Part shown: positions 14,018-26,380 of the stretch, in pieces
Numbering within the stretch: position 1 is the first letter of the stretch
How the letters are laid out: each line of letters starts with the position of its first letter
Origin: Henckelia pumila
Lineage: Eukaryota > Streptophyta > Magnoliopsida > Lamiales > Gesneriaceae
Direction: 5' to 3'
Length of the DNA stretch: 64,000 nt
Assembly (NCBI RefSeq): GCF_033568475.1
Contig: NC_133120.1
Span: 91,592,151 to 91,656,150 of the forward strand
Program-made: the position numbers and the translations under genes
Notes under the pieces: model-generated
What the model was told of the DNA's origin: nothing
Seen by the model: the letters and a program-made list of their open reading frames with translations, nothing else
Database searches by the model: none

Positions 14018-17000
14018 TCACTCTTGTAGAACAAATGACCCTTCTATCTTTTTCTCCAAGAATTTAGGAAAACTTAAAGGGGCAAAAGGGTCGCTAAAAC
14101 CCGAGGACGGCGCAGGTTTGAACGCGTACGGGCCACCCTTGACACCCCAAACCTGGAAAACAAGGGAAAAGATCATTCTAAATTACTACAACATTAAAAG
14201 ACTTGGAAAATAAAGTTTGAGAGAGTCAAAAGCTACTTGGTTCCCATCTTCATCGTATCCTTTGTCCCATTTGTGTATTTCATTATTTTTCAACACAGCG
14301 AGTTCTGAGGTACAGTATGTAGCACCATTCTGCAACGCGTTGGACATCATTAATTCCTTGGCGTGTCAAACTCTACGGTTATAAATCGGATTATTCTATG
14401 CTACACCTGGAGTACTTCTCCCCCCTCATGATGTGGTCAAATATCAACCATTGGATCATCAAGACATATGTCAATTTCCATAAAAATATATGGGTCCCAC
14501 GTTATCTAATGGTGTTGAAATAGGGAGAGAAACACTCCCGGTGTAGCATAGACTAACCCGTTATAAACCTGACGCGGATTTATCAATTCAAAAGAAAGAT
14601 CAGTTGACATACCCATGTATTGGGAAACCCGTCTCCTGGAGTTGAACCTTCATATAAGCAACGTTTCCCTCGTTCACAACGTTTCAGATATATGGTAGTC
14701 AAATGCTCAGCAATGTCCTACAGTTAAAGTTGAAGTTATCGTCCAAAAATGTCCTTGTCTGACAAATGTTCTGCTACAAAATCCAATTGCCTCGAATTAG
14801 ACATCTGCAACTCGGCTTCCAAGCACTGGAAGAAGACTCACTCCTTTTCTCTATGATCCTTACCTACTATCCTAGCCATAGTTCTCTTAACCCTTAGGAG
14901 ATCCGTTTGGGCTTTTTTAAAATAAAACACCTACTGTGTATTTTATTTTGAAAATCAGGTCTCCCCCATGCGTTAGACCTAACAATCCAACTGTCCCATG
15001 CATATGGGAGTTTGACCGACCACATCCCCTATGATCCAATGCGACTTGGTGCAAACAAACTTTACAACTGAAAATTTACCCATCTGAATTTTTCTTCAAG
15101 AATCTACTGCCTAAATTAAAATAATCTTATAGCCTAATCTATTGTGATCTCTGGGCTTACTTTCAACAATTTGAGACAGTTGTTTTGCTCTTTCTGTCTG
15201 CTAAATGTCAATGTCGCCAACTACTGATTTAGTTCAAAGCAATTGTTAATGGATACCCCTTCCTTGACACCAAAGGAAAAGGCAGGGAGAAAGGAATATA
15301 TCAACTGACGAGCTTTTTATAATTCATTTTATCAAGCATGATGATAGGAGGTTTTCCATGGCATCGTTTGGTACAAAGACGTGACATTAATGAATTTCAC
15401 ATCTTTGTTTCATCCAGCATTTGCCTCAAATTGTATCCTAAATCATTGTGTTGTCCATATATATTGATTAATCATATCCCCATATTATACTATAGATCCT
15501 TTATCAACCGATCCCACAAACCAAATGGTGCCTCGATAATAGCGCACAAGTTATGATTGATACGTTCTTGGAGCCAAAAGTAAGAGGCAGCAGAGATAAA
15601 TAGCATCAATCACAACTACTCTTTTAATTTCACATTCAAATATAAAAGAAAGCTTACTCCAATAACTTCATCAGGTTGAGGCCGTTGTTCCTTTGATCGA
15701 TCACAAAAGTTCCTATATTCTTCTGCGTCCCTGATTGCATATGTACTCAACTGTTCATTGAGCAGGGAGGGGTGTCAATCTCAAAATATTACAACTTGGC
15801 TTCAGGGATAGAAGAAAGAAGAAACACAACATTGATTTTTGAAAGGTCCTAAGATTCTTCAACCACTCTGAAATTATGACCAAAACAAAAAAATAAAAAG
15901 TGCAAATCATGACATACAAAACCCAAGAAGTTGTCTGTGATCACAAACCCATTAGATATACTATTCCACAGACTATGAAAATAATCATCACTGATGGATG
16001 AGAAATCAAAAGTGTATGCCTACAGGTCGAGTGAAAATACAGGTAACCAGGTCAAAACATTACTCCATGGACAGTTTTATCATACTCTTAATGCTTGATA
16101 AACCAAAGACACGTACTTCATTTTGGGCCATTAACAATTGTTTCATGACCATAAGCATGTTGACCTAAGAATGTATAAATTGTTAGAGAGAATCATTCTT
16201 CTCAGTAATAATGGGTTCTCCAAAATCCATGGAATGTATAATAGAAAATTCTTAATTTTTATTCAAGAACTCATATGGTGCACCACTTTAATGCAGTATT
16301 CGAGAGTTACTGTAAATGAACACTGGTAAAGTTGCATATCAATTTCGAAAGGTAACAGCTACAAAATTAAGTAAAATACAGACTTGAAGCTGACCTCAAC
16401 GTCGCATTTCATCTCCTTCGAACAAGGTTTAACCATGTAAAACCTCTGCATCCAAACAATACGTATATGAATGAAAGAAAGAAATAGACTTTGAAATATA
16501 GGCAATCTAACATCCTAGCAATAATTACTATAGTTTCAGAACCAAGAAGAACCGGAGATAGAAATGAATTAGGAACATCGTGAATAAAATGGAACCATGT
16601 GAAGTACCTGCCGAAAAGGTTTGTGAGGAGTTCTCCAGAATGCCTAACCACAGAAAAATGAATTAAAAGGCCAATCATGCAAATGAAAAACATATCCAAG
16701 CAAAAACCAAAGCTTCTTCAAGATACTTCACAAATTCTCACCTGTTCAAAATATAAAACCTTTGAACCATCCACCATTTCTGCAGCTGGACATGAAAGCC
16801 ATCTGCAAAATAACATTTGAAGTCAAAGAAATTTTTCGATGAAGAAAAAAAGAAAAATTCTTTCGAATCATATTTTACACTTAAAAATGCCCATTTAAAA
16901 AGATTTTGAGGATAAGAAACTTTTAAACTGACCAGAGCTTGGAAGCACTAAATGGCAAACTAACATTCAAAACCAGAAAACATTTATCCAAATTTCAAAT

Positions 17001-17585
17001 GGTTTTTCATAAATTCAAATTCCGGGTCCCCAAATTCTCCGGCTGTCAAACATAAGCAAATATATTTGAAGTTTCAAAGCTTCAACAGCAATATTTTCAC
17101 CAATTTCACAAAATGGTAAATAAAAATCAAGCACCATCCATTGATTTCCTTCCACACATTTAACAACACAGACAAAAATGAAAAGCCAACATCAATTGAG
17201 CAAACCCCATCTCACCAATGAAGCTGTAAACCGCTGCTAGAGTAAACTTTCGTGGTTGAAAACAAGCAGTACCTTATATTGAAGTAATTTTCCGGGTCCC
17301 TCGATGCTTGCTCCCTCGAAAACTAACGAATTTGAAAAACAAATTTTAAAACAAAAAAAAGATAACTGAATCGCATGAAAAGAGTATCAAGAAACCGACC
17401 TTCTCACCGGCGAGAGAGTCGGCGACGATGCGAGTATGGTCCCAGCGCGTGGTAGACTTGGTAACGCGCTTCAGCAATAACGCGCCGCCGATCAATACTA
17501 GAGCTTTGAGCACCACACCGCGAGTTTTGTTCCAGCCATTCGCGTCGGAGCCCGAGCCCGAGCCCGAAGTCGAGCCAGTGCACAT
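14018..17585 (-). CDS. CRL: CRUMPLED LEAF (CRL), CpcT/CpeT-like chloroplast envelope protein
   Basis: A 269-aa homologue of CRL, a chloroplast outer-envelope protein needed for plastid division and normal cell differentiation, with a CpcT/CpeT chromophore-lyase-like domain. Nine exons on the minus strand: 17585-17400, 17322-17273, 16802-16742, 16643-16608, 16445-16395, 15750-15658, 14717-14613, 14329-14237 and 14152-14018 (TGA). All junctions are GT..AG and the sum is 810 nt in frame. Exon 1 has a Gly/Ser-rich start, a membrane segment (VVLKALVLIGGALLL, about residues 24-38) and RVTKSTTRWDHTRIVADSL. Later blocks are SREQASRDPENYFNIRWLSC, PAAEMVDGSKVLYFEQAFWR, MKCDVELSTYAIRDAEEYRN, LKRCERGKRCLYEGSTPGDG and a terminal GSFVLQE. 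A MULE-type MITE lies in the intron between exons 7 and 8. The domain is complete with no break. Confidence 0.95.
14388..14559. mobile_element. MULE-type MITE in a CRL intron
   Basis: This 172-bp element has terminal inverted repeats around CTATGCTACACC(G/T)GGAGT at both ends. It is flanked by a 9-10 bp direct repeat, GTTATAAATC (14378-14387) and GTTATAAACC (14560-14569), which differ at one base. A 9-10 bp duplication is the Mutator-superfamily signature. The interior is noncoding. A diverged relative starts at about 35794. Confidence 0.8.
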
Positions 17586-18811
17586 AGTATGGCGCTACTC
17601 AATCCACACACTGCTCATTCATTCACCATCCAATTTTTAGAACAATAATTAATTAATATTCATGGAATTTAATGGACTTTTTTAAAAAAATCCATGTGAA
17701 TTGCATTTTGCACCCTAAATCTCTTTTAATTATCGATTTATCTCTTGAACTATGAATTACATTATTTTGCCCCCACTATTTCACTACACTGGGAGAGCTC
17801 CCACAAAATTTTGAAAATTTTGAAATTTTGTAAAATAAAAGCAAACACTTCCTTAATCTCTCCTCTTTCGTGGGTTGAAATTTTTTTAAACAAAATATCT
17901 AAAAATAATAATAAAATTTTAGAAATCACATTTTATTGGTATAAAAGTCTTTTTTTTAATATGTTGAATCAGACAAACGATAATCAGTGGTTAATATAAC
18001 ATGAAATATTACAGGATTTATTGCTGATAAATTTTCTCCTTTTAATTGTCACCGCACTTAGTTCGTTTGTTTTGTAGCGTTTTTTAAACGATAATTTCTA
18101 ATTTTGAAATTTGTAAAATGATGCAAATGGGAATTGATGTGAACTATGAGTCCATGATTTTATATGAATGAGTTTCAAGCAAATGGACCTGATGTTTGGT
18201 CCATTGAGTTTTGGACTCAAGAAATTAAGTATTGTTCCCCTATTTTAGTTTCAAGCTATTATGAAATTTTGGATCCATATATTTCGGTCCAATATGATAA
18301 GTCTTGTTTGGCTGTTTGAGTTTGAAACCTGGTAATTCAATCATATAAATAGTGTATGCAACTTTTAAAAATAAGTTATTATATTTTTTTAAAAAAAATT
18401 ATAATCACTTATTCTTAAAAATTGCAAACACTCATCCCTAAATTGTATCATAGAACTTTTTAAGAAGAAATCTCTAAAATGAAGATTACATTGAGATTTG
18501 TCGATAATCCTACACAATTTGGGTTTAAAAACAATGATCTCCGTTTGATTGCACATATGTTTTATTAAATACATAAATATGCACGGAATGCCATGTATTT
18601 TAAATGGCCCGATTTTATAAGACACCAAACCAGAAAAATTGATCACCCAAAAAAGTAACTGAGTAAAACATTGGGCTAACGCGATAATTTGCAAATTATG
18701 TTATCAAGTTCGCACCGAAGGGTAGCGACTATGGATACATACATTATTAAAAAAATAAATAAGAAAAATCATTTCCAATTACTCACAAGCTTATATCCAA
18801 ACATAAAATGA

Positions 18812-18834
18812 CATATATATATATATATATATAT
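18812..18834. repeat. (AT)n microsatellite
   Basis: An uninterrupted AT dinucleotide run. Confidence 0.95.
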
Positions 18835-20957
18835 ACATATATCTATTACTATTTAATGAAGTGAGAGTATGTTATAGTAACTGTATTTGATATTTTTAAG
18901 TGAATTTTCAAAATTTACCCTCCACCTAATAAAACGATTTTTAAAAGCAAAAGTGTAATTTAGTAATTTCAATATTTTCATGAAAAGTAACTCTCCACCA
19001 TGCATGTTTTAGCTGTTTGAGTTTTTTTTTATTGAAAAATAATAATAACTATTACATATATTTTATCTTCTAAAATGGTAAATTAATAATATATATATTA
19101 ACAAACACACACATTGTGTGTGCAAACTACTAGTATATATAAAAGGTGGAGGTTGTCTACCGAACTTGGTGGAGTTCATATTATCATAAGAGTAATACCT
19201 AATATTAAATATAAAGAAAACAATAAAATAATTAATATATATACTGCGAATACATGCATCCCGCTGCAAGGAAGTTAATATTTTTCTTGTCAAAGGGCTC
19301 TTTGTGGAGCAACAAATTTAGAAACCACGATCACAAGTAAATGTATTTCACAATTATTAGCCAATGTGCACTGAGATCACATTTCATATAAATTATGGCA
19401 AATGGTATTTGTTTATGCTTTAACCATAAAAGATTACTTTCAAAATAATAAAGACTGTTTCAAAATAAGATATACTCGAAACATGATGTATTGAAAGTTA
19501 CCCAATAATTATAGATGAAAAAAAAAAGAAAATTACCCAATAATATTTGACTTTTATGCCTTCTACTCCAATAGTCTTTTTTCCAAAAAAATAAAATAAT
19601 AAAAGGAACTAATAATAAAACAAGAAACATAAATAAAATCAAATGATGATTATTATAATATCATATATGGACCTTATTCTATAATCCCAAACCAATAATT
19701 TGGAGGATGCGAAACAACTATTGATAATACAGGATAGAAACTAATTAAATAATTATGAATATGATCTACATACATAAAGTTAAATGATTTTAAAAGCCAC
19801 GGTCCACGGACAATACATAAAAGCTTTTAGAAAACAAATATGAAATTTTTATTTTTATTTCAAAAAAAAAAATTAAATTAAAAGGCGATATTTACTTGGA
19901 AATTCGTACAACTGAGTCATTGACCTTATTTCCATCGGATTTTCCGAGGATCTTCTTGGTTATTTATTATAAAAATATTGTAAAGAACTAAAGATCACAC
20001 TGTGTACGTACTGATATCTCTTGGAGACAATGCAAATAAATTTCCCTGCTTTTGTTAATTCAAACTTATAAAAACTTCATCACTAAGTATTTGGTAGCTT
20101 CGAAAATTTGTCACGCGCACATGATAATTACTCTTTAATCGGGGCAATTTTGATTTTCTATATTTTATTAACTGTAATCAACTCAAAATAATCAATGCAC
20201 CATGTATCATGAAAACAACTGATATATATATCCAAAACGTGTGTTTGGTAAACTGTACCCATTGTGTTGACTCTTGATCAATTAATAGGTTTGTTTCTTG
20301 GCTCGTAGGAGTTTGACTAATCGGTTTATGTATTTGATTTGATTTTGTTCTCCAGATGGTAGAAAATTCGCCAGGTTTGATTTTAGTGTTTCTTTAAAAG
20401 GATATACAGTTATTCAAAAAAAAAAAAAAGGATGTACAGAAAAAATATCTTTAGAGAAAGGGAATCATGATATGGGATATATAGTTATTTAGTTAATATT
20501 TTTGGATGGATTAATTGGTTACGTAAATTATAACTAGTTCATACTACGACAAGCCTAGTTAGAGGCACGCAAATTCTTACTAAAGGCTTCTCCCAATTTC
20601 TTAAAAATAACATTCCACCAGTTGAAATCCAATACATCATACATGCATGCACTTAATATATATAAATTTTGGGAGTCTAATTAAAGTTCTATAAAATTAT
20701 TCTTTATATAAATTTTTAAGAAAACAATAAATTTTAGTTGCCTTTCGCATTCATCTATTGATTTATCCGAAGAGATGATATAATAACACACGTAGTCACA
20801 TATAATTAATTAATATTCTAAGTAAAAAAATAAGATGATTAAATATTGGATGATGAATTAGAAGATAACGATAATATACACAATTATTTGTCAACTCTTA
20901 TTGTAAAATTTGAATCAAATGAATGATGATGAATATATATTGTTGGATCCAATGATA

Positions 20958-21008
<51 letters not shown>
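20958..21008. repeat. Compound (AC)n(AT)n microsatellite
   Basis: About ten AC units run directly into about fifteen AT units and abut the left end of a foldback MITE. A second TA run follows the MITE at about 21151-21180. Confidence 0.95.
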
Positions 21009-21010
<2 letters not shown>

Positions 21011-21147
21011 TTTTGTTATGCTGTCCAACAACTTTACCCAACTCCGTGTCGACCATGTGAAAGTCAACTCACTTATTGTACTGGTCAACTCACTTATTGT
21101 ACATGGTGGGCACGGAGTTGGATATAGTTATTGGGCATCATAATAAA

Positions 21148-21150
<3 letters not shown>
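21009..21150. mobile_element. Foldback MITE inside a TA microsatellite, copy 1
   Basis: This 142-bp element is almost wholly an imperfect inverted repeat. The left end AGTTTTGTTATGCTGTCCAA pairs with the right end AGTTATTGGGCATCATAATA..., and inner arms around AACTCCGTG..CCATGT also pair. TA runs flank both sides, suggesting a TA-targeting family (Tc1/mariner-like). A second copy with the same arms is at about 62561-62698, also next to a TA run. Confidence 0.7.
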
Positions 21151-21182
<32 letters not shown>

Positions 21183-23178
21183 GGCAATTTAACCAATAAA
21201 ATAAAATATATTGTTTGACGAAAACCAACAGAAGAGTCAAAGACCAATCTAACCCTGATTAATATAAGAATTTCACAAATTTCATCAGTGGAGAAGGAGT
21301 CAGGACTTCCATGTATTTTAAACTTAAAAAAAAAAGGACTTTGTCGGGTTTGACATAATGTAAACTACCGGATTCAAAAAGAAAGGAAAAAAAAAAGAGA
21401 AAAAGTAAACTACCGCAAGAAAGATATACTAGCTAATATTTAGTTATTTACTATATTATTATTAATATTAATTAATTAAATTAATATATATACATCTCAT
21501 GAGTTAGAATCATGATTCATGACATAAAACATATCATGTATACCAAAATCGTTGTATACAACTAGCTATATAGAAGTAATTCACGTTTCATAATATATTA
21601 GCAACAGATGCACACGTTCATGCGTGTGTAAAATAGATGTTATTTTATATGTAATTTTTTGTAGGTAGAGTTATGATAGGAGGTTTAGTGGGATAATGGA
21701 TATGAAAAAGAGGAGAGGGTAAAATCGGAACTGATGTAGCCAAAAATCGCTTGTATATGACACGTTGCTTTCGTAAAGTCCGTAATATCAACAAATCATT
21801 GTATGTTTTCGGTGGAGATCTTCAGTGGATTGTTCCTACGTCACAAAACAAAGTCAGAGGAGCCGGGGGTTCCCGGCGAAGGCACTCCGACGCTCAAGTC
21901 AGTGATTACTCAAGGAATAATAATGAAGAGTAGCGCGTTATAGTGCTAAAAAAATGTGTGCCTTAATAATGAGGTGACTTGAGCTATTTATAGATATTCG
22001 GAGAGTTTTTCACGGGCTTGAGCCTCTTATGGCTTTTGTAGAATTCAGGGCCTGCTTAAATATATATAATATTTAAATAAGTTTGGGCCTGAAAAATATT
22101 TGGAGTGGACCTTCATGATTGGGCTCAGGCCTAGTTGAATTTTTAGGTGTAACCCATCAAGAACAAAAATTGGTGTCCTCTTGAGAACTGTTATTAAGAG
22201 CCTCTCAATTATTATTAAATAGTAGAGATATCTACATAGATATGTTTAAGTTGATTGACTAAGTGAGCATTGGATCACCTGTCAGGAGTTTGATTTTTTC
22301 TTTTAATACTCTCTAGAGTCGAACGGACACAATTCATATCAAGTCACATAATTATAATTTTTATCAAATAAAAGACAATCTAAAAAGTTTGAAAATATCA
22401 TAAATTCATAATAACTTATGATACAATTGATTTGATAAGCTACTAAATATAATTTTTGGGAAAATTTCTTTTTTGGTCATGTATGTTTGTTACTTTGCGA
22501 TTTCAGTCATTTATATTTTTAGATTTCAGTTTTAGTTCGCTATTTTTATTTTTTTGGAAATTTTAATCATTTTTTCGACGTGGCGCTGACGTGACACCAA
22601 TTCAGTGCTGATGTGGAGCTGACGTGTGCAGTGTCACGTAAGAATTTTTGAATAAAAAGAACCAAAATTGCCAAAAATTGAAACATGCAGGAATAAAACT
22701 GAAATATGAAAACAAAGAGGACCAAAATCGCAAAGTGACAAACATACATGATTAAATTTACAGTTTCTCTACAATATTTTTCAATATATACCATAAATGT
22801 GACTTGCAATTGGTTTTTACGATATTTCATTTTGTAAACTCAATTTATTAACTAAATAATAAAAATATCATTAATTTCATATCAAAAGTTGAGAGGAGTC
22901 CATATCCTCAATCGACCTTTAATGGACCAACCTCTATTCTCGGGCCGGTGAGTATATGATATATCGTTAGAATTTGTTCAAACATTTTACCTGTCTGGCT
23001 CGCTCTGGCATGATTTCATACTATAATATTCATACTCGAAGAAATATATATAGTCTTAAGCTAACTTTATATTTGAGTGTTTCCCTCGCTTGAATAAAAA
23101 AAAAAATTAAGAAGTTTATCTGAAGATAGTCTTTGTTAATTCTATATATCATCATATAGTAAGTTTAATATTTGTAAC
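21151..23178. other. Spacer with unclassified repeat fragments
   Basis: AT-rich. At about 21640-22140 lies a GC-richer stretch with a CACTCCGACGCTCAAGTCAGT motif (21880-21900) and a GAGCTATTTATAG motif. I recall this pattern from plant repeat termini but cannot assign a family or ends. No host gene is seen. The foldback element at 22474-22756 is listed separately. Confidence 0.4.
22474..22756. mobile_element. Long-TIR foldback (MITE-like) element
   Basis: The left arm GGTCATGTATGTTTGTTACT.. pairs with the right arm ..AAGTGACAAACATACATGAT over at least 30 bp, and pairing continues imperfectly inward. The centre is rich in GACGTGGCGCTGACGTGACA-type motifs. The outer ends are blurred, so coordinates are those of the readable arms. 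No coding capacity. Confidence 0.6.
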
Positions 23179-24014
23179 TGAAAGAAACGGTATACGTGGT
23201 TGTTATGTAAAATAAAACAGTGTTGTCGTTTGTGTTGTAACACCACAGACAACACAGTGCAGCGGAAATTTAAAGCGTAAATAAAAACACAAGTAAATAA
23301 TTTTGCACGAGTATAAAACTCGTGCGGGTGCCTTAGGGCTAAATATCACTAGTAAACGTAAGAATAGTCTTACAAAGTAATCCTAGTGATTTTACGAAAA
23401 GTCATTAAATCCTAAATTTCTCAACGAGTTGAGAAATCAAACTTGCATCCTAAAATACAATAAGAGTATAAAAGAAATTGGACGCAACTCCCGTAGCCTA
23501 AATTGAAGAGACAGAAAATATCTTCAACAACACAGTTCCCACAGTGTTGTCTCTGATGTCTTCAACACGAACGGCGACACGGGGACATGCAACAACGATG
23601 GTTGCAAACTTTGCTTCAGAATTCTTCAAGATCTTCCTCGAATTCTTCAGAGTATGCGCAGAGTATTTTTCGTCTGAAGCTCTCACTTTTCTTGTGCGTG
23701 GAAATCTCCTTTTATAGATAAGCATCCAAATCTTGAAGATTGCCTTAGATAGAGTCCTACATAAATAAGGAAACTAGTTTTAGTAGGAAATAAACTGTAT
23801 CAAATCTTGTAAATCAAATCTTGATAATATCGAATTATATTATGTCAAATAATCACCTTATCAAGATCTAATTTAAATTTTGGCAAATATATCATTAACA
23901 TATTCGAAAATATACACTCAATATTTACCAAATATCCTATCTTGTCTAGAAAGAAAAATCTTATAATTTCCAATTAATTAGGTCCGAAATATTCAAGGAA
24001 TAAAATTCCTTTCA
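23179..24014 (-). repeat. Sirevirus 3' LTR
   Basis: The left LTR on the plus strand (3' LTR of the element). About 97% identical to the right LTR by hand comparison and of the same length. Confidence 0.95.
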
Positions 24015-24334
24015 ATCTCCCCTTTTTTGCTTTCTGGACAACATATTGCACAAGTGTAAGATAATCATAAACTCCCCCTGAGTTTAAAAATCTTCTCCCC
24101 CTGAATTTTAAAGTCTTTCCCTGAAGTGTTGTCCTTCGTGTCGTAACACGGTGGATAACATGGACAATAACCCATGGGATTCTTTAATTCATATAACAGA
24201 GCATAAGTGGGGTAGAAGATGTTAGTCTAGTTAACATATATGAGCAATTAAGGCACGTAACTAGAACGAACAAAAACAGTTATATTAAAATCAGAATGAA
24301 GCAAATAAAGAAAAGATGAGAGAAGAAGAAAAAT

Positions 24335-26380
24335 CTAAATTTGATCACTATCAGAGTTATCTTGATCAGTGGCTTCATTCTCATCATCCTTAGTCCCAGA
24401 TGGACCAGCTTCATTTTCATCTTGTGCACTATCGCCCCCTGTTTGGCCAGAAATGCCAAGTTGTCGCCGACAATCAGCCAAGACCGTGCTATAGAAGGCA
24501 ATGTCTTCTTGAGCTTGAGCAATCTTTTCCTCGGCACGAGTCATCAGCAGCTGAATGGTGGTAGTTGTGAATTCCAGGGTAGTAGGAGTAGGCACTGTTT
24601 CTTCAGTGTTGTCACCTGTGTTGGCAACACCGGGTGCAACACCAGTAGCTTCAGTAGCAGGAGTAGGAGTAGGAGTCCAGGGCAAATCCAGAACTCGATT
24701 TCCCTTGAGAAGACCAGCTGCTAGCTTCAGAATCTCAGGTTGATCAGTGAGATTTTCTGTAATATTGAGGATGAAAGCTTGAGATTCCAAAATGCCGTAG
24801 ATCAAAGATGGAAATGGCAGCTTAGTAGACCCGAGTCCTCCATCAGCAAACTGGAGCACTGTCTTGAATACCATCTTCCCAAAATTAAAAAGACAGCCAG
24901 CCCCAATGGCATACAAAATGACCGCTTGTGGTCTTGTGATAACTGTGGAGTTGGAAGAAGGAGTCCAATTCCTCACTGCTATCTTATGTAGTACCGAATA
25001 GAACGAGGTGAGATTTGATGCAGAAAAATGGTCAGAGAATTGTTTGATCATACCATCAGTGAGCACATTGATCACTTCATTGATCTCTGGAGGATTTCCT
25101 TCATCAACATCTGGGGTGGAATAGTGAGCATTGATCACGGCCAGAGAGAACTCGAACAGCCGACCCCGTAGATACACCAATCCATACTTTGCAGACTCTG
25201 GATCTTCAATGATCGCGGTCAAGTTTGCATAGAATTCCAGAATCACCCTCTTACAGTAGGGTATCACGGCAACAACAGTAGAATATAGCTGTCGAAGCTT
25301 CAAAAAGTCAATTAGATTGTACCTATCGTAGGAGCGTACATCTATATTTCTTTCATCCAGAAGACCTCTGTGAGCGAGAAGAGGCCAAGTAGCAGCAGCA
25401 TCACCAGAGTAAAAAATGAGGGAATGGGCAGCATCCATGTCATAATCCTCATCAACAGTGTTGTCTGTGGTGTTGACGACACCAACAGCAACACTGGCAG
25501 CAGCAGCAGAAACATCCTCTTGGTCCAGAGGGTCTTCATCAGCATCCATGCTGGAAACATCCTCAGAGTCTTCTTCTTCTCCAATATCAGCACTCTTATC
25601 AGAAGAGTCAGCAGCAGAATCGGTAGAGGAGGAAGAGGATGAAGAGGCAGAATCTTGATGTGCTTTGCCTTGTGCAAACTCCTCCATCATCTCAGCATCA
25701 GGCTCATCATCGGAGATATGAGCAGAGGGAGGAACATAAGAGGAAGCCTTTCCTTGTTTGAGGCTTTCCAAAATTTGTGCCAGAGTGGCATCTTCATCCG
25801 AATCAGCATTTTCTTGAGGATCAGTAGCTGCAGAAGTGTCCTTAGGAGGAACACCATCAGATGGACTCGAATCATTGCTGTCAGAAGCAGATTCAACAAT
25901 CGGAGCGGAGGCAGAGGCAGCAGCAGAGCCAGAAGGTTTCTTCCTTGCCACAAATTCATAATCGGCATCCTCCGAATCATCACCAGAGCTGCGATCCTCT
26001 TTGGCCATGGAGATACGAGGACCCTTGTAGAATCTCTTGGATTGAGTAAAATCAGGGTTGTAGCCTACATGCCTTTTTGATCGGCGAGCCATTGGTGCAG
26101 CAGGATTCACCCTATTCAAAACGGAGAAATCAGGAAGATTCTCCACATCAATTGCATTCCCTGGTTCTCCAGGCATAAGAACAGCGAGAGGAACAGGTTC
26201 CATGGGTACTGGAACTATCGACAGAGAAGGAGTGGAAGATGGGTTTTCTGGTGTTGTAACACCGACAGCAACATCAGGCTCTTTGTGGCCCATCTCACTT
26301 CGAATATCCTGTGGATCAAATCCTGCCATTGAACGAAAATTTGAGAGTGAGAGAAGGGTAGGGTTTGCAGAGAAAAACAA
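24335..26380 (-). CDS. Sirevirus env-like third ORF (681 aa)
   Basis: An open frame between pol and the 3' LTR on the element's coding strand, the position of the env-like gene in SIRE elements. The N-terminal part has a basic patch (ARRSKRHVGYNPDF). Residues of about 120-320 are Ser/Asp/Glu/Ala-rich and probably disordered. The middle (about 345-540) holds a folded-looking domain with LEFYANLTAI, YLRGRLFEFSLAVINAHY and VITRPQAVILYAIGAG, which resembles the so-called putative plant transposon protein domain. The end has a short helical, possibly coiled-coil stretch (MTRAEEKIAQAQEDI) and an acidic tail. I see no clear signal peptide or transmembrane helix, so an envelope role is not supported by the sequence itself. 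The frame looks whole. Residue numbers are approximate. Confidence 0.75.
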   Translation of the reverse strand: MFFSANPTLLSLSNFRSMAGFDPQDIRSEMGHKEPDVAVGVTTPENPSSTPSLSIVPVPMEPVPLAVLMPGEPGNAIDVENLPDFSVLNRVNPAAPMARRSKRHVGYNPDFTQSKRFYKGPRISMAKEDRSSGDDSEDADYEFVARKKPSGSAAASASAPIVESASDSNDSSPSDGVPPKDTSAATDPQENADSDEDATLAQILESLKQGKASSYVPPSAHISDDEPDAEMMEEFAQGKAHQDSASSSSSSSTDSAADSSDKSADIGEEEDSEDVSSMDADEDPLDQEDVSAAAASVAVGVVNTTDNTVDEDYDMDAAHSLIFYSGDAAATWPLLAHRGLLDERNIDVRSYDRYNLIDFLKLRQLYSTVVAVIPYCKRVILEFYANLTAIIEDPESAKYGLVYLRGRLFEFSLAVINAHYSTPDVDEGNPPEINEVINVLTDGMIKQFSDHFSASNLTSFYSVLHKIAVRNWTPSSNSTVITRPQAVILYAIGAGCLFNFGKMVFKTVLQFADGGLGSTKLPFPSLIYGILESQAFILNITENLTDQPEILKLAAGLLKGNRVLDLPWTPTPTPATEATGVAPGVANTGDNTEETVPTPTTLEFTTTTIQLLMTRAEEKIAQAQEDIAFYSTVLADCRRQLGISGQTGGDSAQDENEAGPSGTKDDENEATDQDNSDSDQI

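Larger units (their letters stand above)
17586..21008. other. AT-rich intergenic DNA, no gene seen
   Basis: The right flank of CRL, including its promoter, followed by low-complexity AT-rich spacer. I find no exon series, RNA gene or transposon with clear ends. Open frames here are short and show no similarity I recognise. Confidence 0.5.

Noticed and set aside
17428-17640. 70-codon plus-strand frame
   Set aside because: Antisense of CRL exon 1.
25342-25983. Several overlapping frames on both strands
   Set aside because: Low-complexity acidic/Ser-rich coding sequence of the env-like ORF opens other frames by composition.
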